The notes under the pieces: model-generated
The model's database searches: none
What the model saw: the letters and a program-made list of their open reading frames with translations, nothing else
What the model was told of the DNA's origin: nothing
Origin: Persicaria tinctoria
Lineage: Eukaryota; Streptophyta; Magnoliopsida; Caryophyllales; Polygonaceae
Length of the DNA stretch: 64,000 nucleotides
Direction of reading: 5' to 3'
NCBI GenBank assembly: GCA_037127255.1
Contig: JBANSL010000012.1
Span: 17,432,615 to 17,496,614 of the forward strand
Part shown: one piece after another, positions 46,738 to 58,700 of the stretch
How positions within the stretch are numbered: position 1 is the stretch's first letter
How the letters are laid out: every line of letters begins with the position of its first letter
Made by a program: the position numbers and the translations under genes

Positions 46738-48438
46738 TTGCAAGCCCCTTCCCCCCTCCAATTAATGTACAAACAAAAAATTCTGAAACAAAAGGCAAAA
46801 ATTTGGAACAAGTCCACATTTGGAAACATTTTTTGGCAACTTAAGGAGGTTGAATCCGAACTGCTCAACATTCAATCTTCTACCTCTTTGGGGGATCCAG
46901 AAAGATTTAAAAGCAAAGAATAATGCCTAATAAGAAAGAAGGATAACCTCCTTCTTTTCCAAAAGACTTTCTGGAATCAAAGGGCTAAAACGAAACACTT
47001 TAAATTGTCAGACTCGAATACTTCCTATTTCCATCGTCTGGCCTCAGGCTGAAGACACCGAAAAGAAGTCTGAAACATTATCTCAGGAAGTGGCACACTA
47101 ATCAGTAATCATCGGTGAAGAGAACATCAAAAATGAAATTAAGAACGATTTTGAGAAGCGCTTAAAAAAGGTATCAACAAATCAGAGGCTTCTAGATGAA
47201 TTGCTTGACCTTATACAATCGTCTATTACAAAGGATGAAAATGATGTTCTCATCCGGCACCCATCCAATAATGAAATAAAAGCTGGAGTGTTTAACCTTG
47301 GAAAGAATAAATTCCCAGGTCCGGATGGGTTTACCGCTCAATTTTACAAAAAATATTGGGATATCGTTGGTGATTCCATCGTTAGAGTTGTTAAGGGTTT
47401 TGTCCTCTATGGGAAAATTCTTAGGCAAATCAACCATACATTCATCTCTCTTCTACCAAAAACTGATAACCCGACGGCTACAAACCATTATCGTCCAATT
47501 AGCTTATGTCCCACAATCTATAAAATCATTTCTAAAATTCTTACTGATAGGATTAAAGTGATCATTGGGAAACTAATCCACCTGCTCCAAGGTGCCTTCG
47601 TTTCTGATAGGGCCATACAAGATAACGTGTTTATCGCTCATGAAATCTTCCATTCCTTTAGATCTCGCAAGAGTCGTGCGGGTTGGCTTGCGATTAAACT
47701 TGACATGAAAAAAGCATATGATAGAGTCGACTGGAATTCCCCAAATAAAATCCTACAAAAAATTGGTTTCCACCCAATCTTTATTTCCTGGATCATGGAA
47801 TGCGTTTCGAGTGTGTCCTTCTCGATACTTGATAACAACGGTCCAACGGAAATGTTCTACCCATTCGGGGTATTCGTTAGGGTGACCCCCTCTCTCCCTT
47901 TCTGTTCATCCTTGGTGCTGAGATCCTAGCACGAAGCCTCACTACGGAATCTGATTCCGAGTGAAGTGAAATTGGTTTCTCCTTTGGTCGGGGTGGCTCG
48001 CGAATCCATTTTCTCTCATTCACGAACGATATCATTATCTTCACCAAGGGCAACATTGAGGCTGGACTCAAAGTTAGGAAAATAATTGACACATATTGCA
48101 AAGTCTTAGGGCAAAAAGTTAACTACCAGAAATCTAGCTTCCAAGCTACCAAGGAAATTTCAAGCACTCGGTTAGCCGAGAATAACACCTGTCTAAATAT
48201 TTCAAATGTCTCCTCCTTGGAAAAATACCTTGGCTGCCCTATTACCAATGGTAGAGTAATCAAGGCCACTTTTGAACACATTGTCTGTCGATCTAAGGAT
48301 CAACTAAGTAAATGGCGTGCAAATGCGTTATCACAACAAGGTCGTGCCACACTCATCAACACAAATTTAGCGGCTAAACCACTCTACGCTATGCAAAATT
48401 TTCTATTACCAGATTCAATACATAAAGAGCTGGATTAA
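46738..48438 (+). pseudogene. LINE reverse transcriptase
   Basis: 46738-46920 is the pre-RT helix region. 47201-47929 has NKFPGPDGFTAQFYKKYW, HYRPISLCPTIYKIISKIL and LAIKLDMKKAYDRVDW. A frameshift near 47880 follows. The catalytic box at about 48020 reads FTNDIIIF where family members have a YxDD-type box, so one Asp is replaced. 48217-48438 has SLEKYLGCPI and the thumb region. Confidence 0.9.
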
Positions 48439-48672
48439 ATCAATAGAACGTTCTTCTGGAACAAAGATCTCCAACACCGCCCACTTATTAGCTAGGATAG
48501 GATCTGTAGAAAATACTAGCTGAACCAAATAACGTATGGGTATCCATTATCAGACACAAGTATCTCCACACTTCACAACTTCTGGATTATAAGAAAAAAG
48601 GGTGATTTATCCTGGCAATGGGTCAAATTAACAACTCTCATTGACACCTTTAAGACGGGTCTGATTTGGTCG

Positions 48673-49167
48673 GTGGAAAATGGAAAAACAATTAAATTCT
48701 GGACGGACAACTGGGTCTCCTCCCTCTCGTTGCAAGCTAGGGGTGACTCCCCTTCAATAGTTAACATAGAAGATACAGTTAGTGACTATATCATGGCAGG
48801 TAGATTGTGGACGGAGAAGCTCAGTCAACTATTACCAAGCAATATTGTCAAGGAAATCTCGGATATTCCTCTGCATGTTGCTCCGTTTGAAGACCGCCTA
48901 TACTGGTGGCCTGATAGGAAGGGTTGGTTCACCACCTCAAGTGCAGACAAACTGATCTCAGGACAGTCCGCGCGGTGTCCTGATCAAAATAGTTGGTTCT
49001 GGAACCTGGACATCCCACCTAAGGTTAAAAACTTTCTATGGAAAATATGCCAGAATGGCCTTCCCACGACCTCCAGACTTGCACAACGATGTATTTTTGT
49101 GCCTTCCACTTGTTGCCTATGCAACTGCGCGGTGGAGGTTGACGCCCACCTTTTCCTTGAATGCTAG
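48673..49167 (+). pseudogene. LINE zf-RVT domain
   Basis: Encodes KFWTDNWVSSLSL and WFWNLDIPPKVKNFLWKIC with CCLCN, the zinc-binding motif of the plant LINE zf-RVT domain. Confidence 0.9.
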
Positions 49168-49499
49168 TACATGACTTCTCTTCTCCAGTTCCCAAACCAT
49201 GTCAGCTCCAATATATCATCCATGCTTCATCATTCGAGAGATATTAAACCGATTATGTCCTACAATATTGGAAACAACATTAACAAAAAATCCAAAGTAA
49301 GGATTGCCTTCTGTTGGTGGACAGTGTGGTACATTCGAAATAATTACATCTTTAGAGGCTCTCCAATCCCTTGTAAAGGTACTACACTACACATCGTTAA
49401 AACACATGAGGTAAACTGGAGCAGGACAGCTTCTATTGAGAAGAGGGTTGACGAGGACCCATACATTCTGACACAAACAAACACTCACAAGCGACCAAC

Positions 49500-49826
49500 G
49501 AGGAAGCAATCAATCATCAGATGGCGTAAACCACCAAGTGGGACGTTCAAATTAAAGTGGAAGCTCTTGCCTTAAAACTTGGTGTACAACATGCCTTAGA
49601 GTTAGGATTTAGTAAGCTTCACATTAAAGATGATTCTAGTATAATTATTGATCACCTAAACAAGAAGACAAAATGTCCCTGGGAAATTGAACTTATTATG
49701 TCGGATATTACACTAATGTTGACAAACTTGGAAAGTGTAACTTTCCTTCATGTGCCCCGGATTAGCAATCGAGTGGCTGACAAGGTTGCACACCTTTGCC
49801 ACTCAGCCGGGGGTACTGATTTTTAA
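49500..49826 (+). pseudogene. LINE RNase H remnant
   Basis: The domain start at 49520-49560 (WRKPPSGTFKLKW) has lost the FD...GS segment, and from 49557 the frame reads ALALKLGVQ, IKDDSSIII, CPWEIELIMSD, VADKVAHLCH. It is a close relative of the 28142-28753 ORF, which is better preserved. Confidence 0.85.
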
Positions 49827-49986
49827 AATAATCCTGGTTTTTTTGACCTCATCTGAAAGGATGCTCTCGGGTAGAGTGCACTCACCCGAATTTTTTCCTA
49901 ATAAAAAATGAAAATACCACATATATACTCTCTTTTTTCTCGGGTAGAGTGCGCTCACCCCCTCTGGGTCCGCCACTGTCCGCGCA

Positions 49987-50455
49987 CGTGAAGACCCAGG
50001 AGGAAGAGTTGAAAACTCGTAGCGATGAAATAGTCGGGTTAAAAACGAGAATAACAGAACTCAAGTCTTATGTGGTTCTGAAAGATCAAAAAATCCTTGA
50101 GCTAGAATCTTCGTTGTCAACTATCCAAGAACAGAAGGATTTGGCCGATAAAGGGTTAACGCACCGCCAGATCGAGCTGGACTGATATCTGTTGTGGACG
50201 GATACTGACGTTGCGCTTGCTTGGTTGCCATCTCCTGCCCATTAAACAAAGTTGGTGGATCAGTGGGTGACAACTCCTGATGGTTTACAGTTCATGGCCC
50301 TCGCTATTCCGAAGTGGCTAAATGAAGACCCGGGCCAAGACTTCATCCATGACAGATACTTCAAATGTTTTATAGAAGGGATGAAGGCCGGTATTTTCCA
50401 AAGCGTCAAGAAGTCCGTGGAGAATCCTGGCCCCCCTAGAGATTTTCCCTCATAG
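49987..50455 (+). pseudogene. Transposase_28-type element ORF, last part
   Basis: After the hAT, EEELKTRSDEIVGLKTRITE continues the coiled coil, with a stop at about 50184. 50252-50455 (GLQFMALAIPKWLNE, FIHDRYFKCFIEGMKAG) looks like the C-terminal part. Confidence 0.6.
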
Positions 50456-51034
50456 TGAAGACCGGACAGATTGGGGTCCCTTGGGTGATGACTCGGTCGA
50501 AATCAGCGAAGGCACCTCCTGAAAGTTTCTTCTTCTCTTGTAAACATTTCGATATTTCAAATTGCTCATTTTTCCCCACTTTTGATGAATTTGTTGGTGT
50601 GACAACAATACTTTTGAATACTGGCTTGTAGCGCCCGCGGTGCTTGTAAAATTTTAACTTTGGTTCTTTAGGGGATCTGTTGCCCTTAATTATTTTGATG
50701 CTTTAAAGATGATTATCTTTTCTAATTTTCCTCCCACTAGTGAGATTCGTCCTCCTAGTCACCGAGACTTAAAAAATTTTGCATTCATAATGAAGAAAGG
50801 AGAACCTTGGATAAACCATCCATTATATTTCTAAATCCACCATCGTCTTGCTTCATGGTTGGATTTACTTTTAGACGTGAATTATGATAGAGACATTTAA
50901 GCTAAAAAGATTTGATTTATAAATAAATATCTTCATACCTTTAGGCTTAGAGCTTCAAGATAAATTCATCAACCCACACATTTTGTTCTTGTAATCTATT
51001 TCTCTCGAATGGGAGGGACATGTGCCTCATTACT
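50456..51034. other. No gene seen
   Basis: May be the 3' end of the Transposase_28-type element. A T-rich and then AT-rich stretch without coding signal. Confidence 0.45.
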
Positions 51035-51447
51035 TCAGAAGTTGTCGTCTTCTTCGCTATCTTGCTCAACGATGGTCACATGGAACTGAGAGGCCCCTCG
51101 GTATATGAACATCAGGGTTTTCCCAAGTCGAATGCCATTAGACACAATGAAATCATTCCATCCTTGATCAAACAAATATATATCATCTTCGTCGCGGGTT
51201 ACTTTGACGTCAAACTCATGCCTAAACTCAGTCATTAGGATAACTTGATCTAGAGTTGACGCTCCATATTCGGTCCCATCCATCAAGGGGAGTTGCTGCT
51301 CAGACAAAACAAAGGAGGGGTTAAGTGCTGGTATAGTTTTTGTTGATATGAACATTATCTTGAAAAGAAGAATCATACGAATTTGCGCATTTTTTGTTCC
51401 GTTTCCATGATCTTGAAGAAAGCTCTTGGATTGGACCCGAACGCCAT
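51035..51447 (-). pseudogene. B3 DNA-binding domain gene, copy A
   Basis: ATG 51447-51445 gives MAFGSNPRAFFKIME, and after a frameshift near 51380 the reading EFDVKVTRDEDDIYLFDQGW, NDFIVSNGIRLGKTLMFIYR and SQFHVTIVEQ ends at 51035. This is the second half of a B3 domain of the REM type: W-x-V-x-V, (D)GW-x-x-F, F-x-V-x-I. B3 proteins bind DNA in the nucleus. It is the best preserved of three copies but has a frameshift, and the N-terminal strands are poorly matched. Confidence 0.75.
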
Positions 51448-51859
51448 TTTTGCTTTCTGTTTGTATTTGGGTAATGGCCTAGGCGATTCATATGTATGCT
51501 AGTAAAGTTGGTCCTTTCCAATGACTTTCTTAAACGAGCCTGTGACTTTTTGGGGTTGTCTTTTTTTCAAAACATGGGTTTCTCCGCCCTTTGTTTCTTT
51601 TCAAGATGCAGACCTAGGAGTTTGAAATGAGTGGTGCATGAATGCCATGTGGAAGAATTTTTCACATAAATAGTCAATCACTAATGCATGTTCGTCACTT
51701 TTGGGATCGTGGCAGTTTAGATTCTTATTCTTACATGTCTGTTCTTAACTTGAAATTCATTGAAAGGGAGCGATTATAAGAGGGTCGGGCATACTAATTA
51801 TTTAAGATGAAACATTTGGAGCAAAAAGTCTTCCACGACCCAAAACCTCATAACTGAAT

Positions 51860-52075
51860 TTAACGAGGACCTCTGGTATCTCCATTGCAATCGCTGTCCG
51901 GTTCCAATACGTAAACCTCAAAATGAGAGTCTCTTTGGTATGAGTGCCACGCCGATGTTAAGTTCGTTGACAGTTGCGAGCTCATGCCATCTCTCTGTCA
52001 GCCAGTAGAGCCCGTCATCTTCCTTTGTCACCTTGGCTTCAATCTCTTGTTCCAAGGCAAAAGTTGACCTGATCG
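51860..52075 (-). pseudogene. B3 domain fragment, copy B
   Basis: Reads EIEAKVTKEDDGLYWLTERW then, after a one-base shift, HFEVYVLEPDSDCNGDT. It matches the second half of copies A and C. Confidence 0.65.
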
Positions 52076-52479
52076 AAGTTTAGTTTTGAATTTCGAGAGT
52101 ACGTATAAACATCAACTGGTTAGTTTTGTCATTTTTTTTACTACGAATAATGCATGTATTCCACCTGTTTCTATGTAGTTACCTCAATCGAAGTTCTTTT
52201 AGTAATAGATTTTGAGGGAATGCATAGACGCCACCTGGTTAGCTTTATCATTTTTTACTTTGACTAATGCATGTATTCCACCTGTTTCTACGTAGTTGCC
52301 TTAATTCAATCATATTTTCGCGGATATCTTACCGGGCTTGTTTTTTTCTCAAATCGTTTTCAAACCATTCTCCCAATGAAGTTAGCACTTTTATTTTTTA
52401 GAAGAAAACGATCATACAAGCTTAAGGTGGTTTATTTAAGAGGATTCATACAACACATATAATGCTTTCGATGGCTTCA

Positions 52480-52846
52480 AGGTACTCCAGAGTGTTCTTT
52501 CTACTGGGTAGCTCCAGTGTTGCCGTTGCAATCACAGTGAGACTCCACCACATACACTTCGAAATGAGAATCCCCTTCGTGCACGGACATCATTGCCACA
52601 CTAGTATGGCACTATGAAGCCTTTGGATGTTGAGAACTCGGGCCAGCCTTCATTCACACAGTACAGGCCATCCGGACCTCTCGAGACTTTGACTTCGAGC
52701 TCTTAGTAGGATTGGGACCATAGGTAAACGGAGTCTAAGACTTCTTCGCCGAACTGTTCATATGCGTAGGGAAGTCGGAGCCTTTGAAGCCGATCCTCAC
52801 TAAGAATGACCCTATAGAATGCCCTTGGAGGGGCGTTTGGATCCAT
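52480..52846 (-). pseudogene. B3 domain gene, copy C
   Basis: ATG 52846-52844 gives MDPNAPPRAFYRVILSEDRL, FGEEVLDSVYLW, then a stop, ELEVKVSRGPDGLYCVNEGW and a further stop. It has the B3 start (AFYRVI) and DGLYCVNEGW core. The shared PRAF opening with copy A shows they are paralogues. Confidence 0.72.
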
Positions 52847-54214
52847 TGAGGATTATGTGGGAGTTGCTCGTCTTATGGGTTATATTTATATTGGTCATTG
52901 AACATGCATAATATTAGTTTTGGGTTTCCTAATTACAAGTCACAAATATTAATATCCTTTGTTTACCAAAATATTTTTCAACTACAAATTCAACATTTAA
53001 TATCCTATTAGCAAAAAATGCGGACTTACAACGGCTCCTGCTTGACTACGAGCGTTGCCGCTACCCCACCCGTCGCCGTCCTTCGATCCACCACAGAGCT
53101 GGAGAACACGCGGTAATTTAGGCCAATGCATCCTTCGTACTTCTCGCCCGCCGACTATGCCGGTTGGAGTTGATATATTGAGAGGGGGGTTAAATAAGTG
53201 TGAAATGAAGTAGCCCTCCCGCTGGGTATATATAGAGAGACTTTAACTAGTTTGAATTAAGAATCCTTCAAATTAATTTCACTTTTGTATTAGTTTCACT
53301 TTTGTAATCTAAGAGTTCGTCATTTAATTTTGCAGAGATTCCTGCATACACTATTCCTGCAACACTAGTTCATCATTTCAAAGGTTTCAAATTATATATT
53401 CCCCAATTTCAGTTGATTTGACTCGAATATTGCAAACACTATTCCGCAAGCGGATTTGACTGGGTTGTGCATACGCAACTCGTGACTTCAATTCGGAGGG
53501 CAAGATTTGCCGACTCCAGAGTCCGGTGGCAGTGATGAAATGGATGCCGATACAAGAGATCGGGTTCAACACTTTTGTTGCCGACTTCGGAGAGAGGGTC
53601 CGACACTATGCGAAAGGCGAGATTTTGGTTGGCCGAATAATGACCGGCGATAAAATAAACCCCTTCTATATATAGAGAGGAGAGGGCTCATCTCTCCTCT
53701 CTCTTTGGAAAGTCATCACCACCTTCTCCGACCCTAATTAAGAAACCAACTCATTCACATCCCGACTGTCAGTGGTTGTCGCTACCACCTCTTAACAACC
53801 AAACCACCACGAGCCATGCTCGACATACGCCGTTCCCTTCCTTTGGTACGTAGGGGTGTGTCATCTGTCATCCTCCAATACGACAGCTTCGCCGCTTGCT
53901 CCTCGATCCCTTGGGCTTGTCCCTTTTTAGCTCGGTCATCCTTCTTCCAACTCCTCTACTGCAACCTCCTCCTTTCCGGCTCATTCCTTTGGTCGGGAAG
54001 TATTCTTGGGGTTGCTCCTTGAATTGGTAAATAAAGAGCGCCCATTTCGAAGTTCGAACTGGGGACCTATGAGTACTACCCACAAGTCCTTTCCGGTGAG
54101 CCATTCCGGAATGGTTTTACTCTTGGGATTGCTCCTCTTCCGCATAGATGACATGCTCGTGAAGGCGGAAGGATGCACTTTGTAGTCATCCTTGCCTTGC
54201 CAGGATCGATAAGC

Positions 54215-54215
<1 letters not shown>
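52847..54215. other. No supported gene between the B3 copies and the palindrome
   Basis: TATATATAGAGAG boxes at about 53227 and 53670 look promoter-like. The GC-richer stretch 53816-54180 has open frames on both strands without a recognisable domain. A GTTCGAACTGGGGAC piece near 54050 resembles a pol III B box but lacks an A box. Confidence 0.4.

Positions 54216-54262
<47 letters not shown>
54216..54262. repeat. (TAA)n(TTA)n palindromic microsatellite
   Basis: About eight TAA units switch at 54240/54241 to about seven TTA units, giving a near-perfect self-complementary stretch. Confidence 0.93.
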
Positions 54263-55139
54263 CTACTATTAATGTTATTAGTATTGTTGTCATTGTTATT
54301 TAAAATAAAAAACAAACAAAACTCCATCTCCTTCATTGCAAGGCAAAGTTTAAACACTTTCTTTTGCAAAATTCATTTTCTTGACGTACAAGGAGATGAA
54401 ATTGTCAAATCAACTTTTCATCTCCTTGCAAGGCAAGGTGATGCAATTGTTATATGAAATTGAAAAAATTATTGTTGTAATCGAACTTATTTTTTATTTT
54501 ATTGGGATATAAAAGTTAATTTAAACATTAATTGGGCTAAACCACTAAAGTTTTTTCACATGGTGTAGACCATTATCTAGTTCAGTTTGCTTGATTGTTC
54601 GTGGGTTGGGGTGAGTTTATGTTTTTTTTTTCCTGGTGGGTCTTTGGTGTCTGATATTTCGTTTATTGTTGGTATGTTGTGAGGGTCTCAGCTCGTCGGG
54701 ATCATGGTTGTGTCTTCACGACAACTCCCTAGAGTTTCGTCTTCAGTCTTCACACCACCGGGGGATCATGTCCTGTTATACCTGCTCTCTAGCGGTGCTA
54801 CTCTGGTAGTGCTCGACTCGCTTCCACTAGCATATTCGGCTGAAGACTGAAGTGCTCTCATCTGGCTCCCCATGCTTGCATTCAAGACTTTTTCTTCACC
54901 CCTGCTTTATTCAACTATGAATCGTCGTTTTTTTTAGGTTGTCTGTGATGATGTTTACGTATGCAATTTTACTTTATAAAATGAAAATAAAAAAGGCCAT
55001 CCTAAAAGACATTTAAAAAGAAATAAAGGGGTATTTATTTTGAAAAATATACCGTAACACTTTTGATTGTAACGCCCCAAAATCGAAAAAGTGCTGGAAA
55101 AAAAAGTCGACAAATTTAGATGAATTTTAAGTTTTTAAC
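54263..55139. other. Upstream region of the kinase gene
   Basis: Two copies of a TCTCCTTGCAAGGCAAGG-like piece at 54328 and 54421. No coding signal; contains the likely promoter. Confidence 0.45.
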
Positions 55140-55701
55140 TGCAAATCTCTCTCTCCCCTGTCACGTTCTCAGTTCTTTGTTCCTCAGGCCAACACATTTC
55201 CCGGTTTCCCTCTCTCTCCCTCTCCTTGAAACCCTAGACCAGCCTCCGAACACTCGTCTCCGTCGAGCCACGCAACGGCATCACCCAAGCGAGTCGGTGT
55301 AATGGTTCACGAATCGGAAGGTATTTCCGTTATTGCCGTAGCAGCTCCGTTTGTGTAGGTACGTAGTCCATCGTGACTCTGAAATCGAGATTTGCAACAT
55401 GCTTGTTGATTTATGGTATTTCCCCCTCATTCGGCGTTGTGTGTTGGTCACTGGTTATTCCGACTGTTGATTCTAGGTTTCTAGGTCGCAGGCTTTGGAA
55501 CTTTTTCTGGATTTTCGATTTAAATGGTTAATTGTTGGAAATGTGGGGCGAGCAAATTTCTGTTTGATGGATAGATGGATATATAATGCTACTGCATAAT
55601 TGATAGCTGAAGACTTGGAAGTGATGTTTGTTTTTTCCTTTCCAGGTTTCACATTTAAGCATTGAATCCAGATCTGGCACTTGCTTTTGTTGGTGTTGGA
55701 G
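55140..55701 (+). promoter_or_regulatory. Kinase gene 5' UTR with an intron
   Basis: CT-rich leader from about 55140, donor after 55358 (GTGTAG/GTACGT), acceptor at 55645 (TTTCCAG/GTTTC). The 5' end itself is not visible. The inferred leader intron is about 287 bp. Confidence 0.6.
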
Positions 55702-58700
55702 ATGGAGGAGGATTCAGGCTCACTTGATGTAATCTTAGATTTTTTGCGGAAAAAGGGATTTTCAAGGGCAGAGGCCGCCTTGCGTACTGAATTGGGTTCC
55801 CGCCTGGATATTAATGGCCTTTTGAAGCTCCCTCTCAGTGATAAAGGTGATGCTGTTGGCGTCAAGGAGGTGGTGCAAGAAGAATCAAATGTTGAAAAGC
55901 CAGTAGTGACGAGAAATAAAGATTCCACTTCTAGCTCAAAGCGTGCTGGTGAGACTTCTCAAGAGCTCATTGTCAAAGAGATAGAGTGTAGGACCAACAA
56001 CGGAAATGAATTTGACAGTAAATGGCCGATTGCAGCTGTTAATACTGAACTGAGCATGCCTAGTGAGGTAATCAGGAATGATAAGAACAACATTACTTTT
56101 TCTCGAGGTTCAGGAGATACGATGTTGCTTGATCTGTATTCTTGCAAGTTTGATCAAATTAATGGTGCTGTTGATCACAGTCCTTGCAACAGTAAATATG
56201 TGAAGTCAGACATTGCAAGAGTGCAGAAACCAGAAAAATCATTGTTTCATATCGCTGAGGTAGCTGACAAGAGCATTGATGCAAAAACCAGTCAAGAGGT
56301 AACAGAAAATCAGAAAAAATCCTGGGTTGGGAGTGCTAGTAAAGTTAACCTAATTCCAAACTCTGAGAAAAAAGATGTAGTTGAGGTTAAAGACGTCAGT
56401 CAGCAAAGAAAGGCTTCTTCTACTTCATGCTCTGAAGAAGACATAGATGATCTTCGGCTGAGGAATGCTGCTGAATCTAGTTCATTGCCAGACCAGATGA
56501 ACGAATGTTCCATCAAGACCGTCTTCCAGTTTTCTAGTAAGGATGATCGAGCTTATGGTAGCTCTATTAGTTCTGGTGGCAAAATGGATGGGAAGAGGAA
56601 ATTAGAAGCGGTTGATGTCAGAGCTGCAATCAAGGAGCAGGTAGATGAGGTTGGAAAATCTCTTTATCTTGCAAAGCTTCAAGGGATGTGTGATCAAAAC
56701 AATCTTAGTAATCTGGGCTTAACAATCGGTTTTGGGAATCACAAGGAAGAATTGCCTAGATTGCCTCCTGTGAGGCTTAAGTCGGAGGATAAAGAAGTTA
56801 GTGATAACTGGGAGGAGAGGTTTGATAGGGATGGGCAGAATTTAAAGCTGGACACTGCTGATAATGACTACCTTATAGGGTCTTTCTTGGACATTCCTGT
56901 TGGACAGGATATCAACACTTCAGGTTAGTGTTGGATTAGCCATGTTCAATGCAACCAAACATGCACAATGATTGATTTTTATTTTCTAAAGCATGTCTAG
57001 GTTAGCACAGTAACTGATTTGCCTTAAATGCCATTTTTTTAAAGTAAAAAATGTTTAAATGCTCTTTATGCATTATTTTCAGTGTTTAACTGCACATCTC
57101 TACGTTAAGATAACCAGTCACGGTCTCTTTGACAGTCTAAAAATAAGGTGACAGCCAATGTTTAAGGAAATATTTGCCCTCTGAAGCTTCCTACTTTTTA
57201 GAACATATCCTGGACTTTACTGTTGTGCTCTGAGTGGATTTATATGCCCGGAATTTTTCAAAGAATTGTTCCTGATATATGTTGTTGCTACTTGCTATTT
57301 TGTTTTTAAATTTTTGAAAAAAAATTGAGTTATTTGGAGTGATATGTGCATAGATAAGAATTTATGGCATAAGAATCAATTTGATGAGAATTTTTTTCTT
57401 CGAAAAAAAAATCTCATATTTTGACCGTGCAACATGCCTTTTATCCTTCATGATATATTAGACTGGTTTTCTTTGTACGAGAAAGTCCCACAAGAATCCA
57501 GGTAATTAATATTTGAATCATAATACAGGAGGGAAAAGGATTCCAGGAGGCAACTGGTTATCTGTCAGTCAAGGCATTGCAGAAGATGCATCTGATCTGG
57601 TTTCTGGTTTTGCTACAATTGGTGATGGATTAAGTGAATCCATTGACTACCAACATGACTACTGGGATTCTGACGAGTATGATGATGATGATGATGTTGG
57701 GTATATGAGACAGCCTATTGAGGATGAAGCCTGGTTTCTGGCACATGAAATTGATTATCCTAGTGACAATGAAAAGGGAAATGGAAACAGAAGCGTCCCT
57801 GACCTCCAGGAAAAGGCCCCAACTAAAGCTGATGATGATAATCAATCTTTTCCTGAAGAAGATCCTTATTTTCTCAGCGAGCAATACTTGCAGTCAAAAA
57901 ATATGGAAACAGTTTTAGCCTCAGATGATCCTATCGGGATGTCAATTACTGAAGTTCATGGGACAACTGATGACAATAATCTCATAAATCAGTATGATGG
58001 CCGACTTATGGATGAGGAGGAATTGAATTTGATGTGTTCTGAACCTGTATGGAAAGGATTTGTCACTCGATCAAACAATCTCATCACGGTGGGAGATGGA
58101 AAAGATGCAAACGAATGTGTTAGGCCAAGGTTTGGTGATATCCATGTGGATGATAATCATCATGGATCTGTCAGGTCAATTGGTGTGGGAATTAACAGTG
58201 ATGCGGCAGATATGGGTAGTGAAGTACGGGAAAGTTTGATTGGGGGGAGTAGTGAAGACTTGGATTACTTTCATGATCACGAGGCTGTATCTCACCAGTC
58301 AGGGAATCCTCAAAGTGATCTTAACCAAAAACATCTTGATGAATCAGAAAATGGTAAGCAAAAAATAAATAAGCATGGGTCTGACAATGTTAAGCGTGCT
58401 TACTTGCATGTAAAAAATAATAATGAAGGAGGCTTCTCATTTTCCCATCCTGTGAGAAGCATACAGCTGGTGCAAGTAGGTTCGAGTAATTCTTTGTGGT
58501 CAACAAATAACAATCATGATGTTGGAGAGGAAACTAACATTGGTAACAATGCTATGTTAGAAAACGATGAGATGGTTTCTTCTTGGATGCATAAAAGAAT
58601 TAATTCTTCACCTGGTAAGAGTTCTAGAGATGAAAATGACGCAGCTATTGTTCGATCAGCAGATTCCACTTCTTCATCTCTATCAGATTATGGTTATGAG

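Larger units (their letters stand above)
46720..49907 (+). mobile_element. L1-type LINE, 5'-truncated
   Basis: The 17-bp duplication ATGAAAATACCACATAT is at 46703-46719 and 49908-49924, and the 3' end is CTAATAAAAA. Coding parts in order are the end of the endonuclease-RT linker, RT, zf-RVT and RNase H. It starts in the middle of ORF2, typical of incomplete reverse transcription. Several stops and frameshifts make it inactive. Confidence 0.93.
46013..49978. mobile_element. hAT element containing an L1-type LINE
   Basis: Ends are TAGTGGCAGGCCCAAAAT and, read backwards, CAGTGGCGGACCCAGAG. Flanks CCCGCGCA (46005-46012) and TCCGCGCA (49979-49986) match at 7 of 8. Apart from the LINE it is about 780 bp of non-coding sequence, so it is non-autonomous. 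It lies in the coiled-coil coding stretch of the Transposase_28-type element. Confidence 0.85.

Noticed and set aside
54040..54075. Possible SINE or tRNA B box (GTTCGAACTGGGGAC)
   Set aside because: No A box upstream and no tail; too weak to annotate.
55681..55701. Upstream TTG start for the kinase
   Set aside because: Plant genes use ATG; ATG 55702 begins the LisH motif directly and the TTG extension adds only seven residues.
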